A stretch of 43,087 nucleotides of DNA from a virus, in IMG/VR virus record IMGVR_UViG_3300035698_004852, positions 1-43,087 of that record. One strand, written 5' to 3'. Each line of letters opens with the position of its first letter. Position 1 is the first letter of the stretch. Below, in pieces: positions 6,345 to 15,038 of this stretch. Below the pieces are notes generated by a model. It saw nothing but the letters and a program-made list of their open reading frames with translations. It did not search any database and was not told the origin of the DNA. The position numbers were made by a program, and so were the translations under genes.

Positions 6345-6571
6345 ATTCTATTTTTGAAGAACTCAAAAAGAATGCTCCACCTAGTGTGGAAGGACATATT
6401 TGGTTGAATATGTTAATAAAATATAACCCAATGACAGGCAATTGCGTGATAGTTAAAAGCTTCACTAAACCTGCACAAGAAAGTAAAATTAAAGGATTAA
6501 CTAAACCTAAGAAAGATAAAGGACCTAAATTTGTTCCGGGTAAAATATCTGATACAAAAACAAAATTATAA
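6341..6571 (+). CDS. 76-residue basic protein, unknown
   Basis: The start overlaps the previous stop (ATGA at 6341). The product starts MNSIFEELKKNAPPSVEGHI, has a short beta part (WLNMLIKYNPMTGNCVIVKS) and a lysine/proline-rich disordered tail. It sits between the SSB-like protein and the P-loop ATPase, so a replication accessory role is plausible. Confidence 0.45.
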   Translation: MNSIFEELKKNAPPSVEGHIWLNMLIKYNPMTGNCVIVKSFTKPAQESKIKGLTKPKKDKGPKFVPGKISDTKTKL

Positions 6572-6582
6572 AGGTGAGAATA

Positions 6583-7719
6583 ATGAGCGAAGATAAAGAA
6601 TTTTTTTTCCATTCAGATTGTATTACTGAATTTAACAACCAACTTTTTGATGGTGTGTTCACTACTGAAAACTTAACAAGTAGAAAGAAGTGTATACCTT
6701 TAGGAAATGGCGATGATAAATTTTACGGTTATTACATGGAAAAGAATAGAGAAAGCTACTTTGCTCTTGATAACCAAGTTAAAGTCTTACCTTTTAAAAT
6801 ACTATCATCTATAGAAACAGATTATAAAGGAGATGTTTTTAAAGCTATATCTAATGTAGAACCTATTACTATACCTGCTGAAGAAAAAATGTCGTTCAGA
6901 GAATTAGTAGATGTTCTACCTGCTTTTAAACATAATAATCCAACACATTGGTTGCTTTACAAAATACTGTCCATATGTGCGTGGGCTGACAGAATAAACG
7001 CTAGAATATCCACCGATGCTGGTTTTGGTAAGGATAGTGTAGCTAATATAATCTCTGCCCTAGTTAATTCAACTTCAAATCTATATGGGGCTACATTTGC
7101 AAAGCTAGAATTCGTTTTAATGAACAGATTGATTGTTTTAAACGAATTAGGCAACTTAAAGAAAGATGATAAAATGCAAATGCAAGAGTTCTTACTAGCA
7201 GTAGGAGCTTTCTTTAATGATTACACTAAAAGAACTAGAAAAACTAATACCACCCAAGAACAGTATGATATTAGTAAATTGAGCTTATTAATATTTTACA
7301 ACTTGCCTGAATATTATATTCGTAAAGGTCAAGAATACTTTGACCAAATGTTTCAGCCTGCTGTTATTAATAGAATGATGCCTTTTGTGTTTAGAGGACA
7401 ATTAACTACAGCCTTTGAAACAAACATTAATCCTAAAGAAATAGTGGGAGAAAACGAAGAATTTTATAAGGATGTAATAGCAACTCTTAATCATTATAAA
7501 GAGAATAATGTTATGGATATTAAATGGAAGGTGAACAGTTCTTACTTTAAGTTTAGTGAAGACCTTAAAAGATATGAAAGAACATTCACTACTATTCTAA
7601 AATATGTGTCAGAATATTCAAACAGTCAAGAAGAATTCGATACGTTAAGTAAGGAGTTATACGACAGTTACACTTCCTATGATGACCTTATTAATAAAGA
7701 AAAATTATTGATGAAATAA
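6583..7719 (+). CDS. P-loop ATPase, candidate replicative helicase
   Basis: ATG at 6583 follows AGGTGA at 6572-6577. The 378-residue product has STDAGFGKDSVANII as a Walker A (GxxGKDS), RLIVLNELG as a Walker B with glutamate, and a later VINRMMPFVFRG arginine segment that could be an arginine finger. The order and spacing resemble AAA+ or superfamily 3-type viral helicases. Neither MCM nor DnaB signatures are seen. Its position between the SSB-like protein and RadA supports a helicase or loader role. The family remains open. Confidence 0.5.
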   Translation: MSEDKEFFFHSDCITEFNNQLFDGVFTTENLTSRKKCIPLGNGDDKFYGYYMEKNRESYFALDNQVKVLPFKILSSIETDYKGDVFKAISNVEPITIPAEEKMSFRELVDVLPAFKHNNPTHWLLYKILSICAWADRINARISTDAGFGKDSVANIISALVNSTSNLYGATFAKLEFVLMNRLIVLNELGNLKKDDKMQMQEFLLAVGAFFNDYTKRTRKTNTTQEQYDISKLSLLIFYNLPEYYIRKGQEYFDQMFQPAVINRMMPFVFRGQLTTAFETNINPKEIVGENEEFYKDVIATLNHYKENNVMDIKWKVNSSYFKFSEDLKRYERTFTTILKYVSEYSNSQEEFDTLSKELYDSYTSYDDLINKEKLLMK

Positions 7720-7795
7720 TGACTTCATATTAAACTAAGACAGAAAATACATGACGCATATAATAGCACAAGATGAAAGTATGTGAGGTAACAGA
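7720..7795 (+). other. Short gap with no clear gene
   Basis: This 76-base gap holds only very short frames (the longest, at 7751, is 11 codons: MTHIIAQDESM). GAGGT at 7784-7788 serves the mini-gene at 7796. No clear TATA box is visible. Confidence 0.3.
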
Positions 7796-7921
7796 ATGAA
7801 AAAAGTTCAAATAATATATACAGATAATCAAGGATATAATCAACATTTGTTTGTGGATTGTACTAATATAAAAGAGATTGTAGGAGTGTATTTCATTGAA
7901 ACTAAATCAGAAGAGGTATAA
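7796..7921 (+). CDS. 41-residue protein upstream of radA
   Basis: ATG at 7796 follows GAGGT at 7784-7788. The product starts MKKVQIIYTDNQGYNQHLFV, passes a VDCTNIKEIVGVYFI segment and stops one base before the radA start. The alternating hydrophobic pattern suggests a small beta-alpha-beta unit. Not recognised; probably coupled to radA. Confidence 0.5.
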   Translation: MKKVQIIYTDNQGYNQHLFVDCTNIKEIVGVYFIETKSEEV

Positions 7922-7922
7922 A

Positions 7923-8870
7923 ATGTCAGAACTAGAACAATTAATCGGGGTAGGCCCTGCAACTATAACCAAGCTTGATGATGCCGGAATTTGCACACTG
8001 ATGAATTTAGCTGTATGCAGTCCACCAGAAGTAGCAGACACTGCAGGAATAAGCGAATCTGTAGCAAGAAAGTTAATCAAACAATGTAGAGACTTACTAA
8101 AGTTAGGCTTTGAAAAGGCTAAAGATTACGCTCATAAAAGAGATAAAATTCAAAAGATAAGTACAGGATGTACTAATTTTGATAACATATTAGATGGTGG
8201 ATTTGAAAGCGGAGCAATTACAGAAGCTTACGGGCAGTTCGGAAGTGCTAAGACACAACTATCACATATAACAGTAGTTAATGCGTTGGTAGAAGATAAA
8301 GATAATAAAGCAATATTTATAGATACAGAGAATACTTTTAGAGCTGACAGAATTAAAGACTTCGCAGAAGCTAACGACTTAGATGTAGAGGATGCACTAG
8401 ATAGAATATATGTAGCTAGAGCTTATAACTCAGACCATCAAATGCTTTTAGTGGATGAGGTTGAAAAAATGTTGCAGAGTGACGCCGGTTACAGAATAAT
8501 TGTTGTGGATTCACTTACCTCACATTTCCGGTCAGAATTCGTTGGTAGAGGAATGTTAGCACCAAGACAGCAAAAATTAAACAAGCACATGCATCAGCTT
8601 CTTAAACTAGCAGATTTATATAACTTAGTTGTTCTAGTAACAAACCAAGTAATGAGTAACCCTGCACAGATGTTTGGAGACCCAACAAAACCTATAGGAG
8701 GTCACATTGTTGGACACAACTCAACATTTAGATTGTATATGAGACCGGGCAAAGATAAGTCTATACATGTAGATTTAACAGACAGTCCTAACTTACCTAA
8801 TGGAGAATGTAATTTCTGGATAACTAAGGACGGTTTCGCTGAAGAAAAACCTAAAGAAGCCAAAAAATGA
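7923..8870 (+). CDS. radA: RadA-family recombinase
   Basis: ATG at 7923 follows GAGGT at 7912-7916 and gives a 315-residue protein, close to archaeal RadA. An N-terminal helix-hairpin-helix (IGVGPATITKLDDAGICTL) is followed by the FxxA polymerisation motif (GFEKA). The Walker A is GQFGSAKTQ (residues 104-112; archaeal RadA usually has GSGKTQ) and the Walker B is IIVVDSLTSHF. The L1/L2 region includes MSNPAQMFGDPTKPIGGH. It forms filaments on single-stranded DNA and drives strand exchange, so it would support recombination-dependent replication and repair. The Gly-to-Ala change in the P-loop is unusual. Confidence 0.92.
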   Translation: MSELEQLIGVGPATITKLDDAGICTLMNLAVCSPPEVADTAGISESVARKLIKQCRDLLKLGFEKAKDYAHKRDKIQKISTGCTNFDNILDGGFESGAITEAYGQFGSAKTQLSHITVVNALVEDKDNKAIFIDTENTFRADRIKDFAEANDLDVEDALDRIYVARAYNSDHQMLLVDEVEKMLQSDAGYRIIVVDSLTSHFRSEFVGRGMLAPRQQKLNKHMHQLLKLADLYNLVVLVTNQVMSNPAQMFGDPTKPIGGHIVGHNSTFRLYMRPGKDKSIHVDLTDSPNLPNGECNFWITKDGFAEEKPKEAKK

Positions 8871-8986
8871 AAAGACAGAATACTAAAAACGTAAAGTGTA
8901 TTTACAATCCTGATTTGGAGTGTGTTCAATGTGGAATGTTTGATGAATGTTTTCCTAAAAAATCAAAAAGAAAACATACAATTTAG
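8867..8986 (+). CDS. Cysteine-rich mini-protein, copy 1
   Basis: The start overlaps the radA stop (ATGA). The 39-residue product has KCIYNPDLECVQCGMFDECF followed by PKKS. Four cysteines in C-x7-C-x2-C-x5-C order could bind one metal ion. The next gene encodes a similar peptide, so this is a tandem pair. Confidence 0.5.
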   Translation: MKRQNTKNVKCIYNPDLECVQCGMFDECFPKKSKRKHTI

Positions 8987-8994
8987 GTGGAAGA

Positions 8995-9147
8995 ATGAAA
9001 TTTTACAAAGCTAAAAATCCAGAATGTATTAATAACACAGATTGTTTTCAATGTCATTTTTTAAGCGATTGTTTTCCTAAAACTTATAAATTAAAAATGG
9101 AAGCAATTGATAAAAAATGGAAAGATAAATATGGTGATGAATTTTAA
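8995..9147 (+). CDS. Cysteine-rich mini-protein, copy 2
   Basis: ATG at 8995 follows TAGGTGG at 8984-8990. The 50-residue product has ECINNTDCFQCHFLSDCFPK, the same C-x(5-7)-C-x2-C-x5-C-FPK pattern as the peptide at 8867, then a charged helix. This looks like a divergent tandem duplicate. Probable metal-binding protein, function unknown. Confidence 0.5.
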   Translation: MKFYKAKNPECINNTDCFQCHFLSDCFPKTYKLKMEAIDKKWKDKYGDEF

Positions 9148-9148
9148 A

Positions 9149-9337
9149 ATGTGTGAACCTATAGATGATAAGCGTTGTACTTGTTGGGATGGAAAAACAT
9201 TCGTGGTGACTTGTATATGTGGTATATGTCCCGAGTGTGGTAGAAAAATACATCGTCCCAAAACTAAAAAAATGACTCCTGAAGAGGAAGATGAACTCAA
9301 TAGAATTATGGACGAAGGTGAGAACTATGAAAATTAA
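9149..9337 (+). CDS. 62-residue zinc-ribbon protein
   Basis: ATG at 9149 lies directly after the preceding stop, with GGTGAT at 9133-9138; ATG at 9131 and 9137 are in-frame alternatives. Cysteines occur as CTC, CIC and CPEC (KRCTCWDGKTF, TCICGICPECGRKIH), a rubredoxin- or zinc-ribbon-like set, then an acidic helix (TPEEEDELNRIMDEG). It overlaps the start of the PCNA gene by 11 bases, so translation is coupled. Confidence 0.5.
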   Translation: MCEPIDDKRCTCWDGKTFVVTCICGICPECGRKIHRPKTKKMTPEEEDELNRIMDEGENYEN

Positions 9338-10034
9338 TGCTAAACTATTAGAAAGATTTATAAATAAAGCCAGTCTAATTAATCAAGTGCTTACTATTAA
9401 TTTAGACTTCAACGAAGAAGGACTTAAAACATCTATAATGGATGGTGGCAATACGGTTCTTACTATTACAACACTTCCTAAAGATAAGTTTGAAGACTAC
9501 GAAGCTATTGGAAGAATATATATTAAAAGTGCAAGAGACTTACGAAAGTATTTAAGTTCTTTTGATGGAATAGTAACTTTAGAAAAAACAGATGATTACA
9601 CTCTTAAATTACTTAATGATGAAAGAGAAGCATACGTTATTTTAGGCTCTGATAAAATAGTAGAACATATTTGGGATAAAGACCCTCCAGAGATTCAATT
9701 CAATTCTGTGTTTACGGTTTCTAAATCAGTATTAACAAATTCTTTAAAAGACATGGATAATGCTGGAACGCCTGTAGTTACACTTACTAAAACAAAAGAC
9801 TTGTTTAGCATGGAAGTTGGAGATAAAGGAACAACAGATTACTTTGTAAATAAGTTCTTTGTTGAAGGAGATGCCACAGCACAAACAAAACTAGGATATG
9901 TAGTTATTAGTTTGATTAAGGTGTTAGATTCAAATGTTGAAATAAGTATTGGAGATAATGTACCTGTAGTGTTTAAAGAAGTATCTGATGGAATTACTTT
10001 CTATTGTATGATAGCTCCGCGGGTGGACTCATAA
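9327..10034 (+). CDS. pcn: PCNA-type sliding clamp
   Basis: ATG at 9327 follows AGGTGA at 9316-9321. The 235-residue length fits archaeal PCNA (about 245). The two-domain pattern is visible: an N-terminal DNA-facing helix (AKLLERFINKASLI), a first beta sheet with SIMDGGNTV, a connecting loop around IVEHIWDKDPPEIQFNSVFT, and a C-terminal strand pair (VPVVFKEVSDGITFYCMIAP). It would ring DNA and tether the family B polymerase. Identification rests on fold pattern and the nearby RFC and polymerase genes. Confidence 0.82.
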   Translation: MKINAKLLERFINKASLINQVLTINLDFNEEGLKTSIMDGGNTVLTITTLPKDKFEDYEAIGRIYIKSARDLRKYLSSFDGIVTLEKTDDYTLKLLNDEREAYVILGSDKIVEHIWDKDPPEIQFNSVFTVSKSVLTNSLKDMDNAGTPVVTLTKTKDLFSMEVGDKGTTDYFVNKFFVEGDATAQTKLGYVVISLIKVLDSNVEISIGDNVPVVFKEVSDGITFYCMIAPRVDS

Positions 10035-10325
10035 ATGGTTAACTTTAAAAACATAACTAAATATTTACTTATTTTTATTGTTAGATTGATAGAAGTAGCG
10101 TTAATATTAGTTATTGTAAGTGGAATAATTCTTTTAAGTGTACTGATATGGGGAAAACTGTTTTCATACATTACTCATATACAATTTATTATTTCTATAG
10201 GAGTTCTAATATTATCAACATTTATATTTTCTTTAGCAAAATACTTGATTAAACTAATTTGGAACATTAATGGAGAAAAAGTAAGTATATTTATTGATAG
10301 AATTTGGGAGCGTGATAAAGAATGA
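10035..10325 (+). CDS. Two-span membrane protein between clamp and clamp loader
   Basis: ATG at 10035 begins at the end of the PCNA stop. The 96-residue product has a hydrophobic stretch at about residues 10-36 (LLIFIVRLIEVALILVIVSG) and another at about 48-72, with a charged C-terminal tail (INGEKVSIFIDRIWERDKE). The stop overlaps the RFC start (ATGA at 10322). A membrane protein inside a clamp/clamp-loader operon is unusual; it could tether replication to the membrane or be unrelated. Confidence 0.55.
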   Translation: MVNFKNITKYLLIFIVRLIEVALILVIVSGIILLSVLIWGKLFSYITHIQFIISIGVLILSTFIFSLAKYLIKLIWNINGEKVSIFIDRIWERDKE

Positions 10326-11233
10326 ATATTCCACTCAGTGAAAAATATAGACCGATAGAACTATCAGACATTTCAGGCATTGATGTGTCAGCTAAAGAAC
10401 GAATACAAAAGATAATTGATGACCCAAGTACTATGCCAAGCTTATTATTTTACGGTCCTCAAGGTACAGGAAAATCCACTCTTGCTAAAGTAATGATTTC
10501 TAAGATGAATCCTATTAATGTGCTTAGAATAAACGGTAGTGATACAACTGGTGTAGATACAATTAGAGATAAGGTTTTCAATTTTATGACTTCTATGAGC
10601 AGTGAACCTACTAAACCTAAGATTGTATGGATAGAAGAGTTTGATTTTATGAGTCAGAATGCGTATGCGGCATTAAGGTCTATGATGGAAGATTACATAA
10701 AAAATGCAAGATTTATATGTACTTGTAATTATATTAAGAAACTTCCAGAACCTATAGTTAGTAGATTCAATAGTATAGAGTTTAAAAAGATTACTGATGA
10801 AGAAATGATTAAAAGAATAGAAACTATTTCTAAGAAAGAAGAATCAATATTTGAATCTTATGTTTATACAAAGATAGCACAGTTAGCTAAAGGCGACTTA
10901 AGAAAAGGAATGAACATTCTTCAACAAGCTATAGAAACAGAAGGAGCTTCACTGGAAAAAGCAGAAACTAATGAACTGGTTAATAAAGTTTACGAAATGC
11001 TTATAAAAAGAGAATGGACTAAATTAAGATATGAGATACCTTTATTACAAGTAGATTATGTAGAATTATTTGTAGGCATAGAAAATAAAGTATTCAACTC
11101 TGATTTAACTATTATTAATAAAACTAACGTAACTGAAGTTATTAGTTCTGGATTAATGGAAATGTCTTTAAGCTTCGATGAAGATATAGTGTTTGCCGCT
11201 ATTTGTAGTAGAATTATAAAGGTGTTGCAATGA
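10322..11233 (+). CDS. rfcS: RFC small-subunit-like clamp loader ATPase
   Basis: The 303-residue protein starts MNIPLSEKYRPIELSDISGI, typical of RFC (xxxxKYRPxxLxDxxG). Walker A is GPQGTGKS at residues 45-52. Walker B is IVWIEEFD at 101-108, with Glu in place of the usual first Asp. The sensor/arginine-finger box is SRF at 147-149 (SRC in cellular RFC), followed by the lid domain (KGDLRKGMNILQQAIE). It opens and loads the PCNA clamp. No RFC-large gene is visible; a gp62-like gene at 16672 is a candidate partner. Confidence 0.9.
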   Translation: MNIPLSEKYRPIELSDISGIDVSAKERIQKIIDDPSTMPSLLFYGPQGTGKSTLAKVMISKMNPINVLRINGSDTTGVDTIRDKVFNFMTSMSSEPTKPKIVWIEEFDFMSQNAYAALRSMMEDYIKNARFICTCNYIKKLPEPIVSRFNSIEFKKITDEEMIKRIETISKKEESIFESYVYTKIAQLAKGDLRKGMNILQQAIETEGASLEKAETNELVNKVYEMLIKREWTKLRYEIPLLQVDYVELFVGIENKVFNSDLTIINKTNVTEVISSGLMEMSLSFDEDIVFAAICSRIIKVLQ

Positions 11234-11346
11234 TAGATTTTATATGTCCAATATGTACCAGAAATTTAAATAAAGAAAACGAAACATTATTATTTTGGTG
11301 TGAAAAATGTAACTGTAGAGTATATCCAACATACATAATAGTCTGA
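11230..11346 (+). CDS. 38-residue zinc-ribbon peptide
   Basis: The start at 11230 overlaps the end of the RFC gene. The product has CPIC and, 18 residues later, CEKCNC (MIDFICPICTRNLNK, WCEKCNCRVYPTYII). Spacing matches a minimal zinc ribbon. Function unknown. Confidence 0.55.
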   Translation: MIDFICPICTRNLNKENETLLFWCEKCNCRVYPTYIIV

Positions 11347-11361
11347 AATATAGGTGATATA

Positions 11362-11997
11362 ATGATAGAAGAATCAAAACAACTTATTATAGGTTGTGGA
11401 ACTGGTAGATGTGGAACAGTATCTTTAGCGGCATTACTAAACGAGCAAGAAGATTCTGATTTAAACCATGAAACAAAACCTATACTACCTTGGTTTCCAA
11501 TAAGCGAAGAACTAATGGATGAACGAATAAAGTTACTACTGGATGGTGACACTAAATTTGTTGGAGATATTGCTGGTTTTTATATTAGATATGTACCAAT
11601 GATTATTGAGAAAGTCCCTGATGTTAAGATAGTAATAATAGAACGACCAAAATGGGATGTAGTAAAAAGCTTTTTGAAGCACAGTGCAGGTAAAAACAAC
11701 TGGCAAGATAGTATAGAACCTCAAAGTGATTTTTCTATATGTACGCCCACATATGATTCAAAAATGTCTAAAATGGATGCAATAGCTTCATACGTTGATG
11801 AAATACAAACAGAATCTAAAGAACTAAAAACTAAGTACCCAGACAATGTTAAAATATTTAATATGAATTGTTTAAACACAGAAGAAGGAGTTAAAAGTAT
11901 TCTTGAATTTTGCGGTTATGACAAATTGAATATTATAACAAACGTTCATTTAAATAAATTTATAACAAGAGAAATAGAAGAAGAGGATGAAGAATGA
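11362..11997 (+). CDS. PAPS-dependent sulfotransferase-like protein
   Basis: ATG at 11362 follows AGGTGA at 11352-11357. The 211-residue product begins with a beta strand and P-loop-like LIIGCGTGRCGTVSLAALLN, which matches the 5'-phosphosulfate loop of sulfotransferases (GxxRSGTT/S type). Later VIIERPKWDVVKSFLKH fits the 3'-phosphate-binding motif (RxPxxxxxSxxxH). It would transfer sulfate from PAPS to a glycan or other surface group. Followed by a GNAT gene with overlap. Virus-encoded sulfation of surface glycans is inference. Confidence 0.7.
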   Translation: MIEESKQLIIGCGTGRCGTVSLAALLNEQEDSDLNHETKPILPWFPISEELMDERIKLLLDGDTKFVGDIAGFYIRYVPMIIEKVPDVKIVIIERPKWDVVKSFLKHSAGKNNWQDSIEPQSDFSICTPTYDSKMSKMDAIASYVDEIQTESKELKTKYPDNVKIFNMNCLNTEEGVKSILEFCGYDKLNIITNVHLNKFITREIEEEDEE

Positions 11998-12596
11998 TGG
12001 TAAATAAAGAAGACAACATTAATGACATTGTACAGTTAGAGGCAGATACTTGGCCTGAAGGAACTAGAGCAAGTAAAAAAGCGTTTGAAAACAGAATTAA
12101 AACATTTCCAAACGGAGTGATTGGAGCAAGAAATGAAGACAATAAATTAATAGGATTAGCAACCAGTTGTGTTCTTTATAAAAAAGATGTAACGCCAGAA
12201 TCAACATGGGAGTCACTTACTGATTATGGTAATATAACAACTCATAAAGAAGATGGTAAAGTATTATATATTGTTAGTTTAGGAGTGAATCCTGAGTATC
12301 AAAGAAAAGGTACAGGAAAACAATTATTATCAGCACAAAAAAAATTAGCTAAAGATATGGGATTAGAATTAGTAGTTCTTGGAAGTAGAGTGCCAGATTT
12401 TCACAAATATGATATGGACATTACAGAATATCTTGAGCGACCAGATGAAAATAATCAGTCTATTGATTCTTTAATTAGATTTTATGAAAATCAAGGATTT
12501 AAAGTAAAACATGTAATAAGTAATTATATGGAAGATGACAAAGAAAGCAGAAACTATGGCGTAGTGATGGAATATAAAACGGGTGAACAGAAATGA
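11994..12596 (+). CDS. GNAT-family acetyltransferase
   Basis: The start overlaps the sulfotransferase stop (ATGATG at 11994). The 200-residue product has the acetyl-CoA-binding motif A VSLGVNPEYQRKGTGKQLLS (R/QxxGxG/A) at about residues 96-115, then a LVVLGS strand and a late FYENQGFKV segment, the usual GNAT end. The substrate is unknown. Coupling to a sulfotransferase suggests a shared small-molecule or glycan target, but this is inference. Confidence 0.85.
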   Translation: MMVNKEDNINDIVQLEADTWPEGTRASKKAFENRIKTFPNGVIGARNEDNKLIGLATSCVLYKKDVTPESTWESLTDYGNITTHKEDGKVLYIVSLGVNPEYQRKGTGKQLLSAQKKLAKDMGLELVVLGSRVPDFHKYDMDITEYLERPDENNQSIDSLIRFYENQGFKVKHVISNYMEDDKESRNYGVVMEYKTGEQK

Positions 12597-14575
12597 AAGA
12601 AGAAGACATATTTTTTGAATTAAATGAAGATTTTATTAAAAACTATAAAGGAAAACAACCTAAATGGGGACCCTTAGGCTATGTTACTTTTAAGCGAACC
12701 TACTCTAGAAAAATTTCTGAAACTAAAACAGAAGAATATTGGCAAACATGTAAAAGAGTTGTTAATGGTGTTTATACTATTCAAAAAAGATACTGTTCTA
12801 GAAATACGTTGCCTTGGAGTCATAGAAAAGCACAAACATCAGCTCAGAGAATGTTTGAATTAATGTGGAATTTTAAGTTTACTCCTCCTGGTAGAGGAAT
12901 GTGGATGATGGGTACTGATTATATGTATAAACGTGGTGGAGCCGCATTACAAAATTGTGGACTTGTATCTACAGAAAATATTAATATAGATTTTGCAGAA
13001 CCATTCTGTTGGCTTATGGATATGAGTATGTTAGGTGTTGGTGTTGGTGGAGATACTAAAGGAGCTGATAAATTCACAGTTAAAGAACCTAAAACGGAAG
13101 ATATAAGTTATGTTGTTGCAGATACTCGTGAAGGATGGGTTGATTTAGTTAGAACGTTATTAAATGCGTTTGCTGGAAAAAATACGTTACCAACTCATAT
13201 AGACTATTCTAAAGTTAGAAAAGCAGGAGAACCTATTCATGGATTTGGAGGAGTAGCTTCAGGCCCCGGACCGTTAATTGAAATGTATGAGAGTATTAAA
13301 GATATGCTTATTAATAAAGTAGGACAAAAGTTATCATCAGTAGATATTGTTGACGTATTTAATTTAATATCTAGATGTGTGGTTAGTGGAAATATAAGAA
13401 GAAGTGCTACTATAATGTTTGGAGAACCTCATGATGAAGACTTTTTAGAACTTAAAAATCCTGATAAGTTCAAGAAAGAAATTATGCATCACCGTTGGTC
13501 GTCGAATAATTCAATATTTGCTAAGATAGGTATGGACTATTCTCATGTTGCTGAGAAAACAGCTAAGAATGGAGAACCTGGATATATGTGGCTTGATAAT
13601 GCTAAAGAATTTAGTCGTATGAAAGGATGGAAAGATAATAAAGATTACAAAATAATGGGAGCAAATCCTTGTATGGAACAATCTTTAGAAGCATGGGAGC
13701 TTTGTAATCTTGTTGAAAGTTATCCTGTAAATCATGACTCTTTAGAGGACTGGATAGAAACTTTAAAATACGCTTATTTGTATGCTAAAACAGTAACTTT
13801 AATACCAACACATCATGAGAAAACAAATTCTGTAATGCTTAGAAATAGACGTATAGGATGTTCTATTAGTGGAATTACTCAAGCATTTAAAAAGTTTGGT
13901 AGAAGAGAATTTTTAAATAAGTGTGAAACAGGATATGACGCTATCCAAAATTGGGATAAAATATATTCTGATTGGTTATGTGTACCAAGAAGTATTAAAA
14001 CAACAAGTGTTAAACCCAGTGGAACTATTTCATTACTTAGTGGTGTGACACCAGGAATACATTATCCAATCTCTGAATATTTTATTAGAAACATTAGATT
14101 TCAGGAAGGAAGTCCAATGATTGACGAACTTGAAAAAGCAGGATATAAAATAGAGAAAGATAAATATTCTATGAATACATTTGTGGTAAGTTTCCCAGTA
14201 AAACAAGAATTCTTTGATAGAGGAATTGAAGATGTTTCAATGTGGGAACAACTAGAAAACACTGCTCAAGTACAAGAACATTGGGCTGACAATCAAGTTA
14301 GTGTAACTATTTCGTTCTCTCCAGAAGAAGCGTCACAAATACAGTATGCTTTAGAACTTTACGAAACTAGATTGAAAGGAGTTAGTTTTTTACCTAAGAA
14401 AGACCACGGGTACGAACAAGCACCATACATTCCTATAGATAAAGAAATTTACGAAATATTAACGGAAGACCTTAAGAAAGTAAAGCTTAAGAACACAAAA
14501 CATGAAATAACAGAAAAATTCTGTGATAATGATTCATGTGAATTGAGGGACCTAAAAAATGCCATTAAACATTAA
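12593..14575 (+). CDS. nrdJ: Adenosylcobalamin-dependent ribonucleotide reductase (class II, monomeric type)
   Basis: The start overlaps the previous stop (ATGA). The 660-residue protein resembles the Lactobacillus leichmannii triphosphate reductase type. Visible sites: TPPGRGMWMMGT, ALQNCG with Cys122, SGNIRRSA, NPCME with Cys360 and Glu362, ELC with Cys371 exactly 11 residues later (as in C408/C419 of the reference enzyme), KPSGTISLLSGVTPG, and a C-terminal CDNDSC pair (644, 649) for thiol relay. It makes dNTPs without oxygen and needs vitamin B12 from the host. A glutaredoxin at 4913 and the dUTPase next door fit the same pathway. Confidence 0.93.
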   Translation: MKEEDIFFELNEDFIKNYKGKQPKWGPLGYVTFKRTYSRKISETKTEEYWQTCKRVVNGVYTIQKRYCSRNTLPWSHRKAQTSAQRMFELMWNFKFTPPGRGMWMMGTDYMYKRGGAALQNCGLVSTENINIDFAEPFCWLMDMSMLGVGVGGDTKGADKFTVKEPKTEDISYVVADTREGWVDLVRTLLNAFAGKNTLPTHIDYSKVRKAGEPIHGFGGVASGPGPLIEMYESIKDMLINKVGQKLSSVDIVDVFNLISRCVVSGNIRRSATIMFGEPHDEDFLELKNPDKFKKEIMHHRWSSNNSIFAKIGMDYSHVAEKTAKNGEPGYMWLDNAKEFSRMKGWKDNKDYKIMGANPCMEQSLEAWELCNLVESYPVNHDSLEDWIETLKYAYLYAKTVTLIPTHHEKTNSVMLRNRRIGCSISGITQAFKKFGRREFLNKCETGYDAIQNWDKIYSDWLCVPRSIKTTSVKPSGTISLLSGVTPGIHYPISEYFIRNIRFQEGSPMIDELEKAGYKIEKDKYSMNTFVVSFPVKQEFFDRGIEDVSMWEQLENTAQVQEHWADNQVSVTISFSPEEASQIQYALELYETRLKGVSFLPKKDHGYEQAPYIPIDKEIYEILTEDLKKVKLKNTKHEITEKFCDNDSCELRDLKNAIKH

Positions 14576-15038
14576 AGTAACAACAAAAGATATAGATAAT
14601 CAACTCATAAGTCAACAACAGCCCGGTGACGCAGGTATTGACTTACGAGCATCCGATATATGGATTAACGATTTAGATGGTAAAAAAAAAGAAATATTAG
14701 CTAATAGTTACGAACTTGCACCATCAGAACGAATACTTATTAAGACAGGTATTAATATGGCTATACCTGAAGGTTATTGGGGGAATGTTCGTGATAGAAG
14801 TGGTTTGGCTTTTAAACATGGTCTTCATGTTCTAGCTGGAGTAATTGATGAGACTTATAGAGGAGAGATTGGAGTTGTGATGGTTAATACTGGAACAGTT
14901 CCTTACACATTAGACAAGAATGAACGAGTAGCTCAGATGGTTATAAGTAAGTATGAAACTGTTTTTATAGAATATGTTGACGAGTTAGATAAAACTAATA
15001 GAGGCGATGGAGGGTTTGGTTCTTCAGGTAAAAAATGA
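14559..15038 (+). CDS. dut: dUTPase, trimeric type
   Basis: ATG at 14559 overlaps the end of the reductase gene. All five dUTPase motifs are visible in the 159 residues: PGDAGIDLRA, RDRSGLAFKHG, GVIDETYRGEIGV with the catalytic Asp, NERVAQMV, and RGDGGFGSSG. It hydrolyses dUTP to dUMP, limiting uracil in DNA; archaeal family B polymerases stall on uracil, so this protects the viral polymerase. The short insert KKKEILANSYEL near the N-terminus is a normal variable loop. Confidence 0.92.
   Translation: MPLNIKVTTKDIDNQLISQQQPGDAGIDLRASDIWINDLDGKKKEILANSYELAPSERILIKTGINMAIPEGYWGNVRDRSGLAFKHGLHVLAGVIDETYRGEIGVVMVNTGTVPYTLDKNERVAQMVISKYETVFIEYVDELDKTNRGDGGFGSSGKK

Noticed and set aside
11214-11552. 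112-codon - strand ORF
   Set aside because: Antisense shadow of the zinc peptide and sulfotransferase genes.
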